In this document: one piece after another, positions 6,055 through 7,676 of the stretch | How positions within the stretch are numbered: position 1 is the first letter of the stretch | How the letters are laid out: each line of letters begins with the position of its first letter | Assembly (NCBI GenBank): GCA_023150195.1 | Contig: JAKLLI010000079.1 | Location: forward strand, 1 to 7,676 | Source of the DNA: Azonexus sp. | GTDB taxonomy: Bacteria > Pseudomonadota > Gammaproteobacteria > Burkholderiales > Rhodocyclaceae | Reading direction: 5' to 3' | Length of the DNA: 7,676 bases | The notes under the pieces: generated by a model | What the model was told of the DNA's origin: nothing | Seen by the model: only the letters and a program-made list of their open reading frames with translations | The model's database searches: none | Program-made: the position numbers and the translations under genes

Positions 6055-6879
6055 TTAATAGATAAATCGTGATGACAAGGCTTCGATGTTGAAGGCTGCA
6101 AGGATAGATTCGGCGCGCTCCCGGGCATTTTTCCGGGGTGCGCCGCGCTTGCTGGCAATAATGAGTTCATTTTTCATCGAATGTTCCCAGCCAACCAGTT
6201 CCGTGACGGTGACGTCGTAGCCGTGGGACTCCAGCAAGAGGCAGCGGAGCACATTGGTGAGATGGCTGCCCAGCTCGCGGGTATGGATGGGGTGACGCCA
6301 CAGTTCGGAGAGCGGCGTACGGCTCAGGGAGTCATTTTTTCGGGCCCGCATTTCTGCCGCCACTTCGGCCTGGCAACAGGGCACAAGCACGATATGACGG
6401 GCTTGGCGGGCCAGTGCAAAGCGAATGGCATCATCGGTGGCCGTGTTGCAGGCATGCAGAGCGGTGACGACGTCAACCCGTTCGGGTAGCGCGGCGTCAT
6501 GGAGGGATTCTTCAACCGTGCAGGCCAGAAACTGCATGCGCTCGAAGCCCAGTTTGTCCGCCAGCGCCCGTGAACGCGCTACCAGTTCGGCCCGGGTTTC
6601 GATCCCATATACGTTGCCGCTGGCACGCTTCTTGATACAGAGATCGTACAAGATGAAGCCGAGGTAGGATTTTCCGGCCCCGTGGTCGACCAGACTTTCG
6701 GCTTCTTCGAGCAGAGGTTCGATGAACTGGACCAGGTGGTAAACCTGTTTGAGCTTGCGGCGGGTGTCCTGGTTGAGTTTGCCGTCACGCGTCAGGATAT
6801 GGAGTTCCTTGAGCAGATCGATGGATTGCTCGGGACGAAGTTCCGGCAGGGCAGCGGAGAGCGTCTGATTAGGTTTCAT
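6055..6879 (-). CDS. SAM-dependent methyltransferase (Methyltransf_32/METTL25-like), in operon with rlhA
   Basis: A 274-residue product from the ATG at 6879. A helical N-terminal part (about 1-60) precedes a Rossmann methyltransferase domain: motif I DHGAGKSYLGF (65-75) for SAM binding, YGIETR (91-96) with the acidic E94 for the ribose, TALHACNTATDDA (139-151), and VPCCQ (167-171). The paired LHAC and PCC segments are typical of the Methyltransf_32 group, which includes METTL25, GSTCD and Trm13-like proteins. The C-terminal tail is basic (SKRGAPRKNARER, 243-255), compatible with RNA binding. The substrate is unknown. As it sits directly upstream of rlhA on the same strand, with 10 bases between, an rRNA or tRNA target is a reasonable inference. 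Start choice is uncertain: an ATG at 6888 and a TTG at 6900 are also in frame, but neither has a good ribosome-binding site, and a -10-like element overlaps them. Confidence 0.85.
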   Translation of the reverse strand: MKPNQTLSAALPELRPEQSIDLLKELHILTRDGKLNQDTRRKLKQVYHLVQFIEPLLEEAESLVDHGAGKSYLGFILYDLCIKKRASGNVYGIETRAELVARSRALADKLGFERMQFLACTVEESLHDAALPERVDVVTALHACNTATDDAIRFALARQARHIVLVPCCQAEVAAEMRARKNDSLSRTPLSELWRHPIHTRELGSHLTNVLRCLLLESHGYDVTVTELVGWEHSMKNELIIASKRGAPRKNARERAESILAAFNIEALSSRFIY

Positions 6880-6886
6880 GGGCAGC

Positions 6887-6895
6887 ATTATCGCA
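6887..6895 (-). promoter_or_regulatory. Extended -10 promoter element (TGCGATAAT) for the methyltransferase-rlhA operon
   Basis: On the minus strand TG-C-GATAAT occupies 6895-6887, the same form as the yaeQ element at 2958-2966. Transcription would begin near 6880, next to the ATG at 6879, giving a leaderless or almost leaderless message. The -35 match is weak. Confidence 0.4.
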
Positions 6896-6917
6896 TTCAA
6901 CGGCCTTGCCTTCGGTG

Positions 6918-6948
6918 TTGGCCAATGCGAAAGCGGCTTGGGTATATC
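6918..6948 (+). promoter_or_regulatory. Possible promoter for the 93-residue hypothetical gene
   Basis: TTGGCC (6918-6923) and TATATC (6943-6948) are separated by 19 bases, rather long. TATATC is 4 of 6 to the -10 consensus and stands out in GC-rich surroundings. The start codon at 6984 is 35 bases further on. Confidence 0.3.
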
Positions 6949-6983
6949 GGTGTTTCAACGGAAGTTAACTGGAGACAAACAAC

Positions 6984-7265
6984 ATGGGCAGCCTCAGCAA
7001 CGAATCTTTCGAGCAGTTTCTGGATTCCCTGAAAAAAGCGGGAATCGCCATCTCCAACGAAGCCGAACTGCGTGAGCGGCTGGCTGAAGCGCAGCGCTGG
7101 CGCTATGCATTCCAGACGCTGGCCGCCAACGGCAAGCTCTTGGGGATCAGTTTTGAAGATCATTCCGAAGGTCGCAACGCGCAAGCCATTGACCGCGCTT
7201 TCGCCGACTTCCATTTTTCGGACAAATCCAAGGCGGTGTTTTCTGCCAGCCTGATGAAGCATTAA
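6984..7265 (+). CDS. Hypothetical 93-residue protein
   Basis: I do not recognise a named family. The gene is well supported: GGAG at 6971-6974 lies 9 bases before the ATG, and a clear terminator follows the stop. The product is soluble, with no signal peptide, membrane segment or cysteine. Predicted helices lie at about 7-20 (SFEQFLDSLKKAG), 25-50 (an acidic-basic stretch around LRERLAEAQRWRYAFQTLAANG) and 65-77. The middle part (KLLGISFEDHSEGRNAQAID, 51-70) may be a loop or short strand. The charge pattern of the second helix would suit a coiled coil or a protein-binding surface. It has single-gene transcription between two oppositely oriented units and no functional link to either can be read from position. 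It could be a small stress or ribosome-associated protein, but nothing in the sequence proves that. Confidence 0.78.
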   Translation: MGSLSNESFEQFLDSLKKAGIAISNEAELRERLAEAQRWRYAFQTLAANGKLLGISFEDHSEGRNAQAIDRAFADFHFSDKSKAVFSASLMKH

Positions 7266-7310
7266 GATACGGCTTCGGCCTTCCGCAAGGGCGGGGGGCA
7301 GAACAAAAGG

Positions 7311-7337
7311 AACGGGCGCCGAAAGGGCGCCCGTTTT
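7311..7337 (+). terminator. Rho-independent terminator after the 93-residue gene
   Basis: A 10-base-pair stem, AACGGGCGCC (7311-7320) with GGCGCCCGTT (7326-7335), closes a 5-base GAAAG loop and runs into T4 (7334-7337). On the minus strand the stem is followed by an interrupted T tract (CCTTTTG), so it may also end ettA transcripts less efficiently. Confidence 0.82.
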
Positions 7338-7341
7338 GCTG

Positions 7342-7392
7342 TCCGGCATTTTTTCGGATGGCCACGGTCGACCGCGGCCATCCGGCATTTTT
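7342..7392. repeat. 12-base direct repeats flanking a long hairpin, next to the ettA stop codon
   Basis: TCCGGCATTTTT occurs at 7342-7353 and again at 7381-7392. Between and overlapping them, CGGATGGCC (7355-7363) pairs exactly with GGCCATCCG (7376-7384), and the inner CGGTCGACCG (7365-7374) is itself a palindrome. On the plus strand the hairpin is followed after 3 bases by T5 (7388-7392), so it could act as a second, back-up terminator towards ettA. On the ettA message it forms a strong structure immediately after the stop codon, followed by A6 rather than U's, so it may protect the 3' end instead. Confidence 0.6.
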
Positions 7393-7676
7393 CAGCGGGT
7401 GATCGGCTTGTAGCGAATCCGCTTGGGCTTGGCCCCTTCTTCGCCGAGGCGGCGTTTCTTGTCGGCCTCGTATTCCTGGTAGTTGCCGGGGAAGAAGGTC
7501 CATTGCGATTCACCTTCGGCGGCCAGGATATGGGTGCAGATGCGGTCGAGGAACCAGCGATCGTGGGAGATCACCATCGCACAGCCAGCGAATTCGATCA
7601 GCGCATCTTCCAGCGCACGCAGGGTTTCCACGTCGAGGTCGTTGGACGGTTCGTCGAGCAGGAGCACATTGCCACC
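7392..7676 (-). CDS. ettA: EttA, ABC-F energy-dependent translational throttle protein, C-terminal end (5' part outside window)
   Basis: Partial: the frame continues past base 7676, so only the last 94 residues are visible. They begin [15 protein letters not shown], the Walker B segment and D-loop of the second ATPase domain (the usual family form is DEPTNDLD; here Ser replaces Thr). [20 protein letters not shown] follows, with the switch histidine, then [21 protein letters not shown], and the C-terminal tail [11 protein letters not shown]. This tail and its spacing match E. coli EttA closely and separate it from other ABC-F proteins such as Uup or YheS, which carry different C-terminal extensions. 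EttA binds the ribosomal E site and couples the first peptide-bond step to the cell's ATP/ADP ratio. The signature and Walker A motifs lie outside the window. The gene runs towards the hypothetical gene at 6984-7265, with terminator structures between. Confidence 0.92.
   Translation of the reverse strand, partial: GGNVLLLDEPSNDLDVETLRALEDALIEFAGCAMVISHDRWFLDRICTHILAAEGESQWTFFPGNYQEYEADKKRRLGEEGAKPKRIRYKPITR

Noticed and set aside
6045..6170. A 42-residue N-terminal extension of rlhA
   Set aside because: It overlaps the end of the methyltransferase gene, and known RlhA proteins begin close to the LELL segment, which fits the ATG at 6044.
1..7676. Mobile element, CRISPR array, tRNA/rRNA gene, toxin-antitoxin or phage-defence system
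   Set aside because: No transposase or integrase, no regularly spaced repeats, no cloverleaf-like segment and no recognised defence domain were found; genes fill almost all of the window and look like core chromosome.

Overview
The window reads as ordinary chromosome from a GC-rich Gram-negative bacterium, most likely a betaproteobacterium of the Rhodocyclales (Dechloromonas/Azonexus/Azoarcus-like). I base this on protein resemblance (NosR-type polyferredoxin, YaeQ, RlhA, EttA, DUF2242 lipoprotein), a lipobox-bearing lipoprotein and an OmpA-like envelope protein. The assignment is by recognition, not by a database search.

Layout, left to right. (1) 1-849 (+): the 3' part of a NosR/NirI-family membrane polyferredoxin, cut by the left edge. 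(2) 916-1434 (+): a DUF2242-type lipoprotein. (3) 1514-1840 and 1840-2685 (+): a two-gene unit with overlapping stop and start codons, made of a small protein carrying a motif like the N-terminal domain of HD-GYP proteins, then an HDOD-domain signalling protein. (4) 2687-2899 (-): a small cysteine-rich hypothetical protein, convergent with the HDOD gene. (5) 2990-3541 and 3585-4097 (+): yaeQ and a membrane-anchored OmpA-domain protein, closed by a perfectly palindromic two-way terminator. (6) 4158-6044 and 6055-6879 (-): rlhA (23S rRNA cytidine hydroxylation, U32 family) preceded in the same operon by a SAM-dependent methyltransferase of the METTL25/GSTCD-like type. (7) 6984-7265 (+): a 93-residue hypothetical protein with a good ribosome-binding site and a terminator. 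(8) 7392-7676 (-): the C-terminal end of the ABC-F ribosome factor EttA, cut by the right edge.

The genes do not form one pathway. Two local themes can be seen: ribosome function (methyltransferase-rlhA, and ettA nearby) and envelope/signalling (lipoprotein, HDOD pair, OmpA-like protein). No mobile element, CRISPR array, tRNA or rRNA gene was seen, and no gap between genes exceeds about 130 bases. I do not see a convincing undescribed system. The best leads are the methyltransferase-rlhA operon, the small-protein/HDOD pair, the cysteine-rich small protein, and compact or overlapping promoters with extended -10 elements of the form TGnGATAAT.
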